From: Lumbricus rubellus
Lineage: Eukaryota > Annelida > Clitellata > Crassiclitellata > Lumbricidae
Assembly (NCBI GenBank): GCA_945859605.1
Contig: OX243822.1
Location: forward strand, 1,251,041-1,315,040
Length of the DNA: 64,000 bases
Direction: 5' to 3'
Shown: piece by piece, positions 31,780 to 40,870 of the stretch
Layout: each line of letters opens with the position of its first letter
Numbering within the stretch: position 1 is the first letter of the stretch
Made by a program: the position numbers and the translations under genes
The notes under the pieces: model-generated
Seen by the model: the letters and a program-made list of their open reading frames with translations, nothing else
Told to the model about the DNA's origin: nothing
Database searches by the model: none

Positions 31780-32214
31780 GAGCGGCTGACTGACTGCATG
31801 ACTGATTGACTCACTGACTGACTCACCGACTGACTGACTGACTGACTGGCTGGCTGGGTGACTGACTGACTGACTTATTGGCTGACTGACTGACTGACTG
31901 ACTGGCTGGGTGACTGACTGACTAACTGGGTGACTGACTTACTGGCTGACTGACTGGGTGACTGACTTACTGACTGATTGGCTGACTGACTGACTGACTG
32001 GCTGGGTGACTGACTGACTGACTGGCTGGGTGACTGACTGACTGACTGACTGACTGTCTGACTGACTGACCGACTGACTGACTGGGTGACTGACTTACTG
32101 ACTGATTGGCTGACTGACTGACTGACTGGCTGGGTGACTGGCTGACTGGCTGGGTGACTGACTTACTGACTGACTGGCTGGGTGACTGACTGACTGACTG
32201 ACTGACTGGCTGGG

Positions 32215-32246
<32 letters not shown>
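31780..32246. repeat. (GACT)n array with GGCTGGGT units
   Basis: Tetranucleotide ACTG array in which TGGCTGGGTGACTGAC and TTACTGACTGATTGGC words recur at irregular spacing. The serine/glutamine-rich minus-strand frame is artefactual. Confidence 0.95.
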
Positions 32247-32279
32247 CTCTGCATAGGAACTGTCTCATTGAGACAGCAG

Positions 32280-32350
32280 TCTCATTGGAGGAGAAGAAGG
32301 AAGAGGAGGAGGAGGAGGAGAGGGAGGAGAATAAGAAGAAGGAGGAGTGT
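32280..32350. repeat. (GGA/GAA)n purine tract
   Basis: GAGGAGGAGG-rich purine run with no coding evidence. Confidence 0.85.
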
Positions 32351-32588
32351 ACTTTTTAGTGGTGTTTTTTTAGTTCACCAAAGTTTAATGTCGTCGTATG
32401 ACCTCAAAGGCCGCTGACGACATAATTTACAGCATAAAAAATTATACAATTATTATTATACAGTGCAGTAAAAATGAATTAATATTGTCCAATATACACC
32501 ATTCAACGCTATCTTAAACATAACGTTCCAATGTCATCAGTGTTCATTACTAAAGAGCAAAATATTTAACTGTTAATAACATCAACTA

Positions 32589-32893
32589 TACCGGGTGGCC
32601 CATATAAACGTTCAAAACTTTGTTAACCTGGCAAAGATATAATTTCAGAGATATCATATATTAATTTACACCAATATGTTAAGCAATCATTTATGTGCAC
32701 AAAATTAATGTCATGCGACGTCATAACCTTGCTGCAGAGTGCGATATAATAAACATACTCTCTTGAAATGTGATAGTTGTGCACAGAAATGATTACTTAA
32801 CAATTTGGTGTAAAATTAACATTTGATATCTCTGAAATTAGATCGTTGCCATGTTAACAAAGTTTGGGTACGTTTTTAATGGGCCATCCGGTA
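32589..32893. mobile_element. Tc1/mariner-type MITE
   Basis: Element 32591-32891 (301 bp) flanked by TA at both ends. Ends CCGGGTGGCCCATATAAACG and its imperfect complement (CGTTTTTAATGGGCCATCCGG) extend into AACTTTGTTAAC, so the inverted repeats are about 40 bp. The centre is also partly palindromic (AATGTGCACA-type words). Confidence 0.8.
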
Positions 32894-32894
32894 T

Positions 32895-33295
32895 AATTCA
32901 TGCCAAATCTATTGCTTTTGAAAATTCGTTGATATTCTGGATAATTCTGCAGCAGGCTATAACACTAGTCACATGCAAGAAATGTCAAATAAGTCTTGCT
33001 GATTGCTCTGGATAGACATTTCATTCTTAATTTCTTCATTTCAGCTAAATACATTATTGGACAAATTAATACGAGATATAATTTGCTTAGACAAGAGCAA
33101 AGACTATACACAATATTCTAACGCAATCACATTGCAGTAGAATGACATTCAATAAATTATTAACAAACAACTCTCAGCATAATTTTTGAATACATTTTTG
33201 TTTGTATGTGCACTTGCTATGGCGCCCCAGTTTCTGATAGAGGGAGATGGATTTTACCTATTACCCGTGCATGGCGTTATATCGTTAAATAGTAT
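32895..33295. other. Gene-free stretch
   Basis: AT-rich; nothing recognisable other than short A/T runs. Confidence 0.4.
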
Positions 33296-33299
33296 CAGT

Positions 33300-33405
33300 T
33301 GACTCCATTTAAATGGTGTCTAACAACTATCGGCAATTCTAAGTGGTTTTTTGCTCAGAGTCCCTACACAGAAACAGTCTGATAGGAGGATACAAGATAC
33401 AAGTT
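33300..33405 (-). mobile_element. SINE-B fragment (core plus tail)
   Basis: Tail motif CCATTTAAATGGTGTCTAAC is followed by the core words ATCGGCAATTCTAAGTG, TTGCTCAGAGTCCCTACACA. On the minus strand this is the second half of the tRNA-SINE whose fuller copy is at 62207-62445. Confidence 0.65.
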
Positions 33406-33849
33406 GAACACACTTAGCCAATCGGTCACCGTGCTCAACACTGTCTCTTCTGGTTTCATGTGGCATGGGTTCGAAACCTGCCTCGCACGTCACACAGACA
33501 AGGAGAATGTAACGTAAGGATCAGTTACACAGCATGAAACGAAAATAGCTGGTTGGCCGACCGACCAACCGGCCGACTGACATATTGACAATAGAGCAGT
33601 TTGAGAGAACGCAACAATTTAGGAAAGAATGAAAGTCTAGCAATCACATAAAACTGAAATTAATTGATTAGCCAATCAAACAATCCGTAAACAATTTCAC
33701 CAAAAACAAACAAACAATAATTATTCTGTATGGACGTCAACTACAGCGATAAGAGTGAGCTAGCCATACAGATGACGTCACTTGAATGTGGAATCCAGGG
33801 AACAATTAGAACTCAGTGGAGTCAATCTACTTCCTGTGCATTTATTAGG

Positions 33850-34075
33850 CGCCTCTATCTAAGGACGAAGCATCAATCGATGGCGCTGAGCACCTACTGT
33901 AAGTGAATGACTGTTGCTCAGGGTACATAATTAATAATTATACACAGAATAACCGTTTTAGAGGAGGAGGAGGAGAGGGTCTGTACTTATTAATTATGCA
34001 CCGCGTTCAATCCTTATATAAGTATCGTTTGTCACCATTTAAAAGGTGTTTAACGATCTTCGGCAATTCTCAGTC
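33850..34075 (-). mobile_element. SINE-B fragments
   Basis: GACGAAGCATCAATCGATGG with CGCTGAGCACCTACTGTAAG near 33862-33910, then a second tail-core pair TTTAAAAGGTGTTTAACG..TCGGCAATTCTCAG near 34038-34072. Confidence 0.55.
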
Positions 34076-34250
34076 CATTGTATTGTAATGTATTGTATTG
34101 TATCTGGCCATTTATAAAGCGCTTCTCGCAGCAAGACCCTTCCAGTCTTCCAGAAGCGCTTCTAGTGCGTTCAACCCCGAAAAAGTATAATCTAATATCT
34201 AATTAATAATATCTAATCTAATCTAATATAGCATTTGCAACCATATCAAT
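34075..34250. repeat. TATTG microsatellite and short GCGCTTCT repeat
   Basis: (TATTG)n near 34078-34105, AAGCGCTTCTCGCAGCAAGA with its near-inverted partner CAGAAGCGCTTCTAGTGCG, and an (ATCTA)n run to about 34230. Confidence 0.6.
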
Positions 34251-34544
34251 TTGGTCTTAGAAAGATGAAGGATAAGCCGTTAGCTGTCATCTAAGTTTGG
34301 AGATCTTGCAATAGAAAGCTCATCCATCCTTAATTTCACACCTTTCAGAGTGAGAAACTTTTGCTCGCTCACCACACAGAAGTCGTCTCAGAAAATGAGG
34401 GAAGGGTAGTTACTTATTAACCTTGTTTTATTTAACCAAAGTTTAACGTCGTCGTATGACATCGAAGGCCGTATATTAATATTAACCTAATTATTAACTT
34501 ATTAACCTTGCATCGCGTTCTGATCTTATAATAGTGTCTTTTGA

Positions 34545-34640
34545 CAACGTTCTAAAGGTGTCTAACAATCATCGATAACTTTAACTGAAGGAGCTGTTGC
34601 TCAGGATCCCTATACACAGAAAACAATCGGCTCAGAGAAA
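34545..34640 (-). mobile_element. SINE-B fragment (core plus tail)
   Basis: CGTTCTAAAGGTGTCTAACA, then ATCATCGATAACTTTAACTG and GTTGCTCAGGATCCCTATAC: tail and core of the SINE-B family in inverted orientation. Confidence 0.6.
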
Positions 34641-34712
34641 AGGCGAGGAGCTCTTCCTAATAAACCTTGCATCGCGTTCCATACTTATTATAGTATCTAT
34701 TAATATCGTTCT

Positions 34713-35274
34713 AAAGGTGTCTAAAGGGGATGGCTCGGACGGCGATGGGGTCACTGGACTGCTTGTGGAAGGATCGTTCGGTCGGTGATTTGCTGAAGAG
34801 GAGAGTCATGGAGGCGATGGTATGGTCGGTGGCGTTGTATGGAAGTGAGGCATGGACTCTGAAGGCGGCGGATAGAAAGAGATTGACAGCTTTTGAGATG
34901 ATGACATACAGAAGAATGATGCGGGTTGATTGGAGGGCACACAGAACAAATGCCTCAATTTTGGCGGAGTTGCAACCGAAACAGAGACTGTTGGAGAGGG
35001 TGCAGAAAAGGAAACTGCGATACTTCGGACACCTGATGAGGGCGGATAACATATCGACACTGCTAATACATGGACGAATCGAGGGAACGAGAGCACGGGG
35101 AAGACCGAGGAGGCGCTGGATGGATGATGTATGTGACTGGACCGGACTATCACCTGTGGACTGTGCCAGACGGGCGCAGGACGGAGTGGAGTGGGGGAGG
35201 CTGCTGTCGTTGCCTCTGGTCTCCGACCCTCAGCAATGAGGATGGACATCATCATCATCATCAAAGGTGTCTAA
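34713..35274 (+). mobile_element. 5'-truncated LINE 3' end with target duplication
   Basis: Element 34725-35262 flanked by the 12-bp duplication AAAGGTGTCTAA (34713-34724 and 35263-35274); it ends in an (ATC)n tail. The target is itself the SINE-tail motif, so the LINE landed in an older SINE-B copy, whose core continues at 35275-35340. Confidence 0.88.
34730..35239 (+). pseudogene. C-terminal part of a LINE reverse transcriptase
   Basis: Open frame of 169 residues: LYGSEAWTLKAADRKRLTAF, then RRMMRVDWRAHRTNASIL, KLRYFGHLMRAD and RGRPRRRWMDDVCDWTGL, ending shortly before the tail. This is the usual thumb/C-terminal region of RTE/CR1-type non-LTR elements (Y-G-S-E-x-W, K-L-R-Y-F-G-H, G-R-P-R-x-R-W). 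The palm is lost by 5' truncation, so it is dead on arrival. The first codon of the frame is in element sequence; no true start is expected. Confidence 0.85.
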
Positions 35275-35538
35275 CAATCATCGGCAATTCTAAGTGAAGA
35301 ACTTTTGCTCAAGGTTTCTATACACAGCAATCGTCTGTGTATAGAAAATGGGAGAAGTAGGACACAATAGTAAATAATACAATATAGAATACAAATGCAA
35401 TAGAGTACAAAGAATAGCATATAATACAATAGAATGCAAATGTAATACAGTACAACACAATAGTGTACAACACACTGCAATACAATGTAGTACAATAAAA
35501 AATAGAGTGCGAATATATAACAGCAAGCCATACAATAT
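35275..35538. other. SINE-B core remnant and ATACA-rich stretch before the gap
   Basis: 35275-35345 continues the SINE-B core (ATCGGCAATTCTAAGTGAAG, TTTTGCTCAAGG). After that comes a degenerate (AATACAATAGA)n run up to the assembly gap. Confidence 0.6.
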
Positions 35539-35738
35539 NNNNNNNNNNNNNNNNNNNNNNNNNNNNNNNNNNNNNNNNNNNNNNNNNNNNNNNNNNNNNN
35601 NNNNNNNNNNNNNNNNNNNNNNNNNNNNNNNNNNNNNNNNNNNNNNNNNNNNNNNNNNNNNNNNNNNNNNNNNNNNNNNNNNNNNNNNNNNNNNNNNNNN
35701 NNNNNNNNNNNNNNNNNNNNNNNNNNNNNNNNNNNNNN
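35539..35738. other. Assembly gap (200 N)
   Basis: Exactly 200 N, the usual placeholder for a gap of unknown size. It cuts into a Polinton-type element, whose missing polymerase and capsid genes would need many kilobases, so the true gap may be far larger or the element truncated. Confidence 0.95.
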
Positions 35739-35888
35739 CTTCTCCAGTTCGAGTAGTGGATTAAACTTCGTTCTGATTCTCGTGCTCTTTTCGCTTAGAA
35801 AAATGGAAAATGATGTTTTTGGTTCCGTGTTGCAGGCCGTCTTTTCCGTGTTTTCCGATATCTGTTTGAGAAGCGATGATTCCATTTT
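35739..35888 (-). CDS. N-terminal piece of an unknown Polinton protein, cut by the gap
   Basis: Minus-strand frame from an ATG at 35888 into the gap, about 50 residues visible. It begins 17 bases after the ATPase stop codon on the same strand, so the two are likely co-transcribed. The visible part has a charged start, then SFSIFLSEKSTRIRTKFNPL. Its position beside the ATPase suggests a structural or accessory protein, but I cannot assign it. Confidence 0.45.
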
Positions 35889-35905
35889 TACTATACAATA
35901 CAATT

Positions 35906-36637
35906 TTACAATGGCGGATCCTCGATTATATAAAATTCATCGAGCGCGCATCGGTATTTACCATTGTACTTGTCGCTAGTCAGGTCTAAAACCACGAATC
36001 CATGAGGCTGCTCCCATACTGTTTTGCATAGTTTTCTAAATTCATCTTTCGCCATGTCTGTACTCACATGATCGTTGTAAATATGATTACAATTTTTCAG
36101 GTCTTGTTTGAACAGGCAAATAAAGTTCGCATTTTCTCTGATTGTTTGGCGCGGTAATTTGAAATAATTCTGGGCGAGGTAAAAACAATCTACATTGCTA
36201 TGCCTCCCCCGATTATAATACGTTTCGCATTTGTTTTGTTTTTCTAATTGAAGATCATCGAATATCATCCGGGTCTTCTTTTCGGCGCTCAGATCTCTCG
36301 GGTCTGGCACATCTTCGGCGCTCTCAAAGAACTTGGCAATTATATCAGATTTAGCTTCCAAGTTTTTTGCCATTTCCTCCATAACGAAGTCTGGTGACGC
36401 ATTTAGGCCCACGATTTCATCTCGGTGGTCGAACAACCAAACGATCGCTTCTTTCGGCAATTTTTCTTCGTATGCTTTTTTAATAATGCGATATTCCGGT
36501 TGAAACAGAGAAGTACCGAATACCTGCAAGTTATTATAATCCAACCAGTCCGGCCTGAGTAAAAGATTGAGAAGAAGCGTTGTTTTTCCACACGCCGATT
36601 TCCCAACTATCAAACCGCGTATGCTTTTGGGTAACAA
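35906..36637 (-). CDS. Polinton DNA-packaging ATPase (FtsK/HerA type), 5' end frameshifted
   Basis: About 243 residues. Walker A GKSACGKTT lies close to the N-terminus (after LPKSIRGLIV), Walker B is RMIFDDLQ near residue 126, and a later N-F-I-C-L-F stretch fits the sensor strand. This family pumps DNA into capsids in Polintons, adintoviruses and NCLDVs. The first codon of this frame is TTG; no in-frame ATG precedes it. An ATG at 36683 on the same strand opens another frame that stops at about 36645, where the ATPase frame takes over, so a one-step frameshift has probably split the gene. Confidence 0.88.
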   Translation of the reverse strand: MLPKSIRGLIVGKSACGKTTLLLNLLLRPDWLDYNNLQVFGTSLFQPEYRIIKKAYEEKLPKEAIVWLFDHRDEIVGLNASPDFVMEEMAKNLEAKSDIIAKFFESAEDVPDPRDLSAEKKTRMIFDDLQLEKQNKCETYYNRGRHSNVDCFYLAQNYFKLPRQTIRENANFICLFKQDLKNCNHIYNDHVSTDMAKDEFRKLCKTVWEQPHGFVVLDLTSDKYNGKYRCALDEFYIIEDPPL

Positions 36638-36683
36638 CGGATTATTGAATCTTTTCGAGAGCGCTCATATCTCTAATCTCCAT

Positions 36684-36712
36684 TTTAAAAATATATATTA
36701 TTAAAAAACGAA
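36684..36712. promoter_or_regulatory. Short divergent intergenic region
   Basis: Only 29 bases of AT-rich DNA (TTAAAAATATATATTATT...) separate the ATG of the split ATPase gene (36683, minus) and the ATG at 36713 (plus). It must hold the start-proximal signals of both genes. The TATATAT run could serve as a TATA element; this is inference from composition. Confidence 0.35.
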
Positions 36713-37237
36713 ATGTATTGCGTAAAATGTAAAAAACAGACCCAAACAAGAGATGTGCAGAACGCCGTGGCTAATAATGGGAGATCGATGCTCAGAGGTG
36801 TTTGTGTCGTATGCGGGAAAACAAAAACTCAATTCGTGAAGGCGACCGCTGTTGCGCAAGGTGGGGATCTAGTTAGTTCGCTGAACGCTGCCACTAGCAA
36901 CATTAAATTACCTTGGGCTAAATTTCCGGGCGAATTACATTTGCCAGGCCATCAGTTTACTGGTCCCGGTACTAGACTAGATTTGCGTCTGAATCCCAAC
37001 GAAACCCCCAAAGATTGGAGCAAACCTATAAACAGGGTAGATAGTGCGGCATACGTTCACGACCTGGCATACAATCAACACACTGATACGGCTTCTAGGA
37101 ATGTCGCCGATAGAGCAATGATAAACCAGTTGAATAATATACCTAATCCAAGTCTGCGGGAACGAATAGAACGGGCGATAGTCAAACCTATTTTGGCCAC
37201 TAAAACGAGCCTCGGGCTAGGTTTAAAAAAAGCCTAG
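36713..37237 (+). CDS. Phospholipase A2-domain protein with zinc ribbon
   Basis: 174 residues from an ATG. A four-cysteine zinc ribbon (CVKC near residue 3, CVVC near 30) is followed by a phospholipase A2 core: H-Q-F-T-G-P-G-T with the GPGT calcium loop (about residues 82-90), R-L-D-L-R-L-N-P and the catalytic pair in YVHDLAYNQH (about 114-123). The core resembles the PLA2 domain of parvovirus-type minor capsid proteins, which breaches endosomal membrane; in Polinton relatives such proteins are thought to be virion components. The histidine and aspartate of the active site are present. A basic, helical C-terminus overlaps the open integrase frame. Confidence 0.82.
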   Translation: MYCVKCKKQTQTRDVQNAVANNGRSMLRGVCVVCGKTKTQFVKATAVAQGGDLVSSLNAATSNIKLPWAKFPGELHLPGHQFTGPGTRLDLRLNPNETPKDWSKPINRVDSAAYVHDLAYNQHTDTASRNVADRAMINQLNNIPNPSLRERIERAIVKPILATKTSLGLGLKKA

Positions 37238-38166
37238 AATTACAGCAGGACCTGAAATGGACTAATCAATTAGCGAATGAATTACACAAACCAGTAGTGA
37301 GAAATTTTAGGACGAGGCGTGTCCGTGTTGGCGGGATTGACCAGATTTGGGCGGCTGACCTAATCGACATGCAAGCCTTCGCTAGAGATAATGATGGCGT
37401 GAAGTATCTATTGACCGTCATAGATGTATTTTCCAAGTACGGATGGATCGTTCCATTACATGACAAGAGTGGGAAGTCTACAGCTGATGGGTTCGTGAAG
37501 ATACTCGGGGGTGGTCGACAGCCAGTCAAAGTTTGGTGCGACAAAGGGAAAGAATTTTATAATAAAAATGTGAAGAATTTAGTCGAGTTGTATTCTACCG
37601 AAAACGAGGGGAAAAGTTGTATCGTAGAAAGATGGAATAGGAGTATGAAAGATAAAATGTTCAAGTACTTTACTGCCAATTCAACTAGAAGATATATCGA
37701 TGTATTAGACGAAATGGTTAGTAATTATAATGAAACGAGACATTCTTCCATTAAAATGACTCCCACGAAGGCTAGTTTGAAAACGAATGAAAAGACTGTA
37801 TTTATGAATTTATACGGCGATGAGATTTCAGAGCCTATTGCGCCGAAGTTTTCAATCGGCGATCGAGTGAGAATAACTAGGAAGAAGAATATTTTTGAAA
37901 AGGGTTATACGACTAGATGGGTGGAGGAGGTCTTTGTAGTATCCCCGGTTCAATATACGGATCCGCCAACTTACAAGATTACTGATTCTGCTGGTGAGGA
38001 AATACAAGGCTCTTTTTACGAGCAGGAGCTACAGAAAACAACTCAAGAAATATTTAGAATCGAAAAAGTGATTAGGAAACGCGGGAAGAAATGTCTCGTG
38101 AAGTGGTTGGGCTACCCAGACTCGTTTAATTCATGGATCGAAAATGAAGCCTTACTGACATTGTGA
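37204..38166 (+). CDS. Polinton integrase (DDE, chromodomain)
   Basis: Open from 37204 without an ATG before the catalytic core. A near-cognate CTG at 37252 or GTG at 37297 are the possible starts; the frame overlaps the PLA2 gene end. It contains IWAADLIDMQ (first aspartate), VWCDKGKEFYN (second), IVERWNRSM (glutamate), a GDRVRI SH3-like part and a C-terminal chromodomain (IEKVIRKRGKKCLVKWLGYP ... SWIENEALL). It would insert the element by strand transfer, with the chromodomain targeting chromatin. Odd points: no ATG, and only 28 residues between the second aspartate and the glutamate, where about 33-35 is usual; a short in-frame loss in the catalytic loop is likely. Probably inactive. Confidence 0.88.
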   Translation, partial: NEPRARFKKSLELQQDLKWTNQLANELHKPVVRNFRTRRVRVGGIDQIWAADLIDMQAFARDNDGVKYLLTVIDVFSKYGWIVPLHDKSGKSTADGFVKILGGGRQPVKVWCDKGKEFYNKNVKNLVELYSTENEGKSCIVERWNRSMKDKMFKYFTANSTRRYIDVLDEMVSNYNETRHSSIKMTPTKASLKTNEKTVFMNLYGDEISEPIAPKFSIGDRVRITRKKNIFEKGYTTRWVEEVFVVSPVQYTDPPTYKITDSAGEEIQGSFYEQELQKTTQEIFRIEKVIRKRGKKCLVKWLGYPDSFNSWIENEALLTL

Positions 38167-38169
38167 GAC

Positions 38170-38679
38170 GATTATGAAAAGTAGCCTATGTCGTGTTTGA
38201 TATCGATAACGAAAGTGAATGAAAAGACTGTAGGCCTAATAGCACACCGTCAATACTGCGGGAAATTTCTGTGACATGTCACACTTTTTACGCGGTGTTC
38301 CTAAAAACTGAACCTCGGCTATAGCTGCAATAATTTGTACATTTTGATAAAACTTGGAAAACTTCAGTTTGGGGGACCTGAATCAGATTACTGTTGGTGT
38401 TGTAAATGGAACAGCAAAGGAATAAATTAGTCTATCTCGCAATAATATTCCAAAATTTCTGCCGATAAATTCTCTTTTTTTTACGTTTGCTGTGTATTTA
38501 GCTTTGAGGAGGCGGTTAATTGCGCGCAGATCTTCGCTCGTCGGACTTTGAACCCGCGGTGTTTACGTCGCACAGTATCGTGTCTACATTAAAACGTTAC
38601 TTTTAATGTAGCCAGGATTATAGGCTTGTATTTATTTCAGCACATTACGGTTTTTTACCCCCACTTGCGACCCCTTCTA
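38170..38679. other. Non-coding part of the Polinton fragment
   Basis: No convincing frame. Contains a short palindrome around AACGTTACTTTTAATGTAG-like words near 38590-38612. The two flanking genes converge on this stretch, so it may hold their 3' ends. Confidence 0.4.
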
Positions 38680-38928
38680 CTATTCTCGTGTTGAAAATGA
38701 AGACGTGCCGACATTGCGCCGACGACGAACGTCGGTAATCGTGCGTGGACGTTGTTGACGATCCGGCCGTGGATACTTGCATGGACATTCATCGTCGCAG
38801 CATTCGCGGTTGTGGGCGTCAATTACAACAATCAACTCCGATCTCCGCAGTCTTGTTGTATAATGAACCAAGCCGAGCTGCCTGGCGATTTTTCGTAATT
38901 CAGTTTTAGTTTTCTCCGGGTAAACCAT
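38680..38928 (-). CDS. Small SAP-like domain protein of the Polinton
   Basis: ATG at 38928 (MVYPEKTKTELRKIARQLGL, then RRSELIVVIDAHN); an alternative upstream ATG at 39018 would add 30 residues. The helix-turn-helix pattern L-R-K-I-A-R-x-L-G-L...L-R-R-S-E-L-I resembles SAP/LEM-type DNA-binding motifs. The C-terminal half is rich in cysteine, proline and arginine (CCDDECPCKYPRPDRQQRP). Small DNA-binding proteins of this sort occur in Polintons, but the assignment is by resemblance only. Confidence 0.55.
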   Translation of the reverse strand: MVYPEKTKTELRKIARQLGLVHYTTRLRRSELIVVIDAHNRECCDDECPCKYPRPDRQQRPRTITDVRRRRNVGTSSFSTRE

Positions 38929-39027
38929 TTTATATTGGGATCTCTTGTCCTTAAGCCGAGTTGGATATTCCATGAATATGAAAAAGTAAGCAGAGTATTG
39001 GCTGAACTGCGCGGGCACTCAATTTTT

Positions 39028-39108
39028 AAGGCTGTATAGGTCAAATGGGCGAAGGTCAAGGCTGTATAGGTCAAATGGGCGAAGGTCAAGGCTGTATAGG
39101 TCAAATGT
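39028..39108. repeat. 30-bp tandem repeat, 2.7 copies
   Basis: Unit AAGGCTGTATAGGTCAAATG followed by GGCGAAGGTC, at 39028, 39058 and 39088 (last one partial), without mismatches. It lies just upstream of the SAP-like gene and close to the expected end of the Polinton. Confidence 0.92.
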
Positions 39109-39109
39109 C

Positions 39110-39690
39110 CCAAACGCCTTATTGGGCCTCTACTCGGGTTCGACCCTCATCTAAGACGGAAGCACATTGGATAACACACTGGCATAGAGAGCAAGAGCTA
39201 CCGAGATCAAGCCACGTAGGACGGATGTGCTTTGTAGGCTGCTATTAGCGCCGTGTATTGCAGGCTGTCTGTTCTGTTAGTAGTTAAGATTGCTTGATAT
39301 TAATTAAGATTACTGCATAACTTGTACACTCACAGCGCAGTACGTTTGCAGGCGTTTCATTAAAGAATTTAAAAAAATTTATTATAGTTATGAAGCATGG
39401 ATCGCGGAGCAAATAGGTGACGACACTCTTTAGACACCCATAAAATTGGTTCATCAGGTGCCATATAGATCTAGGCCTGAGTAAAAATTTAAAGTAATTA
39501 TAACAGAGTTAGATTCAGACGTTTTCCGTTTAGACACCTTTAAAACAAAACATATTGACCTATATAGAATTTCGCAGCAATATGCAGTTTCATAATAAAG
39601 TCTTAAAAGGATCTTCAAATCGTGAGTAATCGTCATTGCAAGCTCGATTTTAACGGCAGATTTCGTTAAACAATGGAAATTAAAACAAAT
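39110..39690. other. Gene-free stretch
   Basis: Holds one SINE-tail motif (GACACCTTTAAAACAAAACA near 39533). No exon found. Confidence 0.45.
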
Positions 39691-39714
39691 AATTGCTGTG
39701 ACATGTAGAATGCG

Positions 39715-39850
39715 GTGGTCAGTCCTCCTTCTCCTCTAGGACGGTGGCTGCGTACAGTGCGTATAGAGACTTCGAGCAAGAAACCCTTCAATCACAATTG
39801 CCGATGATAGTTAGACACCTTTAAAATGGTGCCAACCGGTACTATGTAGG
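39715..39850 (+). mobile_element. SINE-B fragment (core plus tail)
   Basis: Core words TATAGAGACTTCGAGCAAGA, AATCACAATTGCCGATGATA, then the tail GTTAGACACCTTTAAAATGG. It shows on the plus strand that the tail follows the SINE core directly. Confidence 0.7.
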
Positions 39851-39889
39851 GTTGGACCACTATGCGTTATTAGTAATTGCAAACCACCT

Positions 39890-39998
39890 CCTTGTCTTAG
39901 AGTACAGCTACTGTGTAGGGACCTTGAGCCTCAAGTTCTTCACTCACAGTTGCTTAGCGCCATCGATCGATGCTTGTTCGATAGCGGCGCTATATGAA
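39890..39998 (+). mobile_element. SINE fragment (core with GCGCTATATGAA end)
   Basis: GTGTAGGGACCTTGAGCC, TCTTCACTCACAGTTGCTTA, GCGCCATCGATCGATGCTTG, then GCGGCGCTATATGAAGTGAT. It shares the core with SINE-B and the end with SINE-A. A further copy of the end lies at 41219-41270. Confidence 0.7.
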
Positions 39999-39999
39999 G

Positions 40000-40185
40000 T
40001 GATAGTAATAATGATAATAGTATTAATAACAACAACGGCGACGGTGATAATGATAATTACGATGGTGATGATGTTGATTATGACTATACAATTATGATAA
40101 TAATGATGATGATGATGATGATGATGACCATGATTGTGATAATAATGATAATGATAAGAACGATAATGATAATAATGATTAAGTC
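40000..40185. repeat. (AATGAT)n-type degenerate array
   Basis: AT-rich ATGATAATAATGATG run; the M/I and H/Y-rich frames on either strand are artefacts. Confidence 0.85.
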
Positions 40186-40689
40186 TAGCGAATGCACTGG
40201 CAGAATACCCCATTTAAAATGGGGCTGCAAGAGTCAACTGACACGGGGTCCCAACAGCTTGCCGGTTAGCGCCCATTCGCACGGGACCTCGTAAGTTTAG
40301 TGTCGATGATATCATGAACGGTTATCGATACGTCGGAAATTCACTTAAACGTTTCAATATTTCAACAGCCGGTCATCAGTCATAATTGCTTTATCTAGCG
40401 ATTATTGTCAGAGTCGAGGTGGCTTCAGTTGCTGGCTGGCTCATTAAATTGCTGATGATGCTGAGATGAGAAGGAAGAAGACACCATGTTGACTTTTGAC
40501 GGTCCGTCTATCTTCCTAATAATGTCTGATACCAAGAGACGTGTTCGTCTGTTCGACCGTCAGAAAGTGCATGTGGCACGTTTCGGTTTATTTTGGACAC
40601 CTTAATTTTATGCACAGTGTTTATATTTATTCTTTTCTGTGCGTTGACGGCAATGTGACTTCTTTTTTCAAATCATCATGACCCATGGG

Positions 40690-40870
40690 GTGAAAGCCCG
40701 TAGGTGTCCGATGCGGCACCACTTCCCACAGTTCCCTATCATGTGCAGATTATAGTTAAGCTGTATTATTATAGGTCTCGATTGCACCAGTCCTTGATGT
40801 CATCCATCCATTCCCTGTTTCTCTGTTTCCCTGTTTGGTCTTCCTCTTCTCCCCTTGCCGTCCTTAATTT
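40690..40870 (-). pseudogene. LINE C-terminal fragment
   Basis: On the minus strand the sequence reads as G-R-Q-G-E-K-R-K-T-K then EWMDDIKDWCN, the diluted form of the G-R-P-R..W-x-D-D-I-x-D-W end of non-LTR reverse transcriptases. Low-complexity GGGAAACAGAGAAACAGGGA interrupts it. Weak but consistent with the LINE ends at 34725 and 45146. Confidence 0.4.

Larger units (their letters stand above)
35739..39110. mobile_element. Polinton/Maverick (adintovirus-like) end fragment
   Basis: Packaging ATPase, phospholipase A2-domain protein, retroviral-type integrase with chromodomain and a small SAP-like protein lie together, a combination found only in Polintons and related endogenous viruses. DNA polymerase B, protease and major capsid genes are missing, presumably in or beyond the gap. 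The right border is not certain; the 30-bp tandem repeats at 39028-39108 are the best candidate for a terminal region. Target duplication cannot be tested because the other end is absent. Lesions in several genes suggest an old, inactive copy. Confidence 0.85.

Noticed and set aside
35290..35903. 210-residue minus-strand frame crossing the N gap
   Set aside because: Most of it is translated N; only the 35739-35888 part is supported, and the left side is an ATACA-rich repeat.
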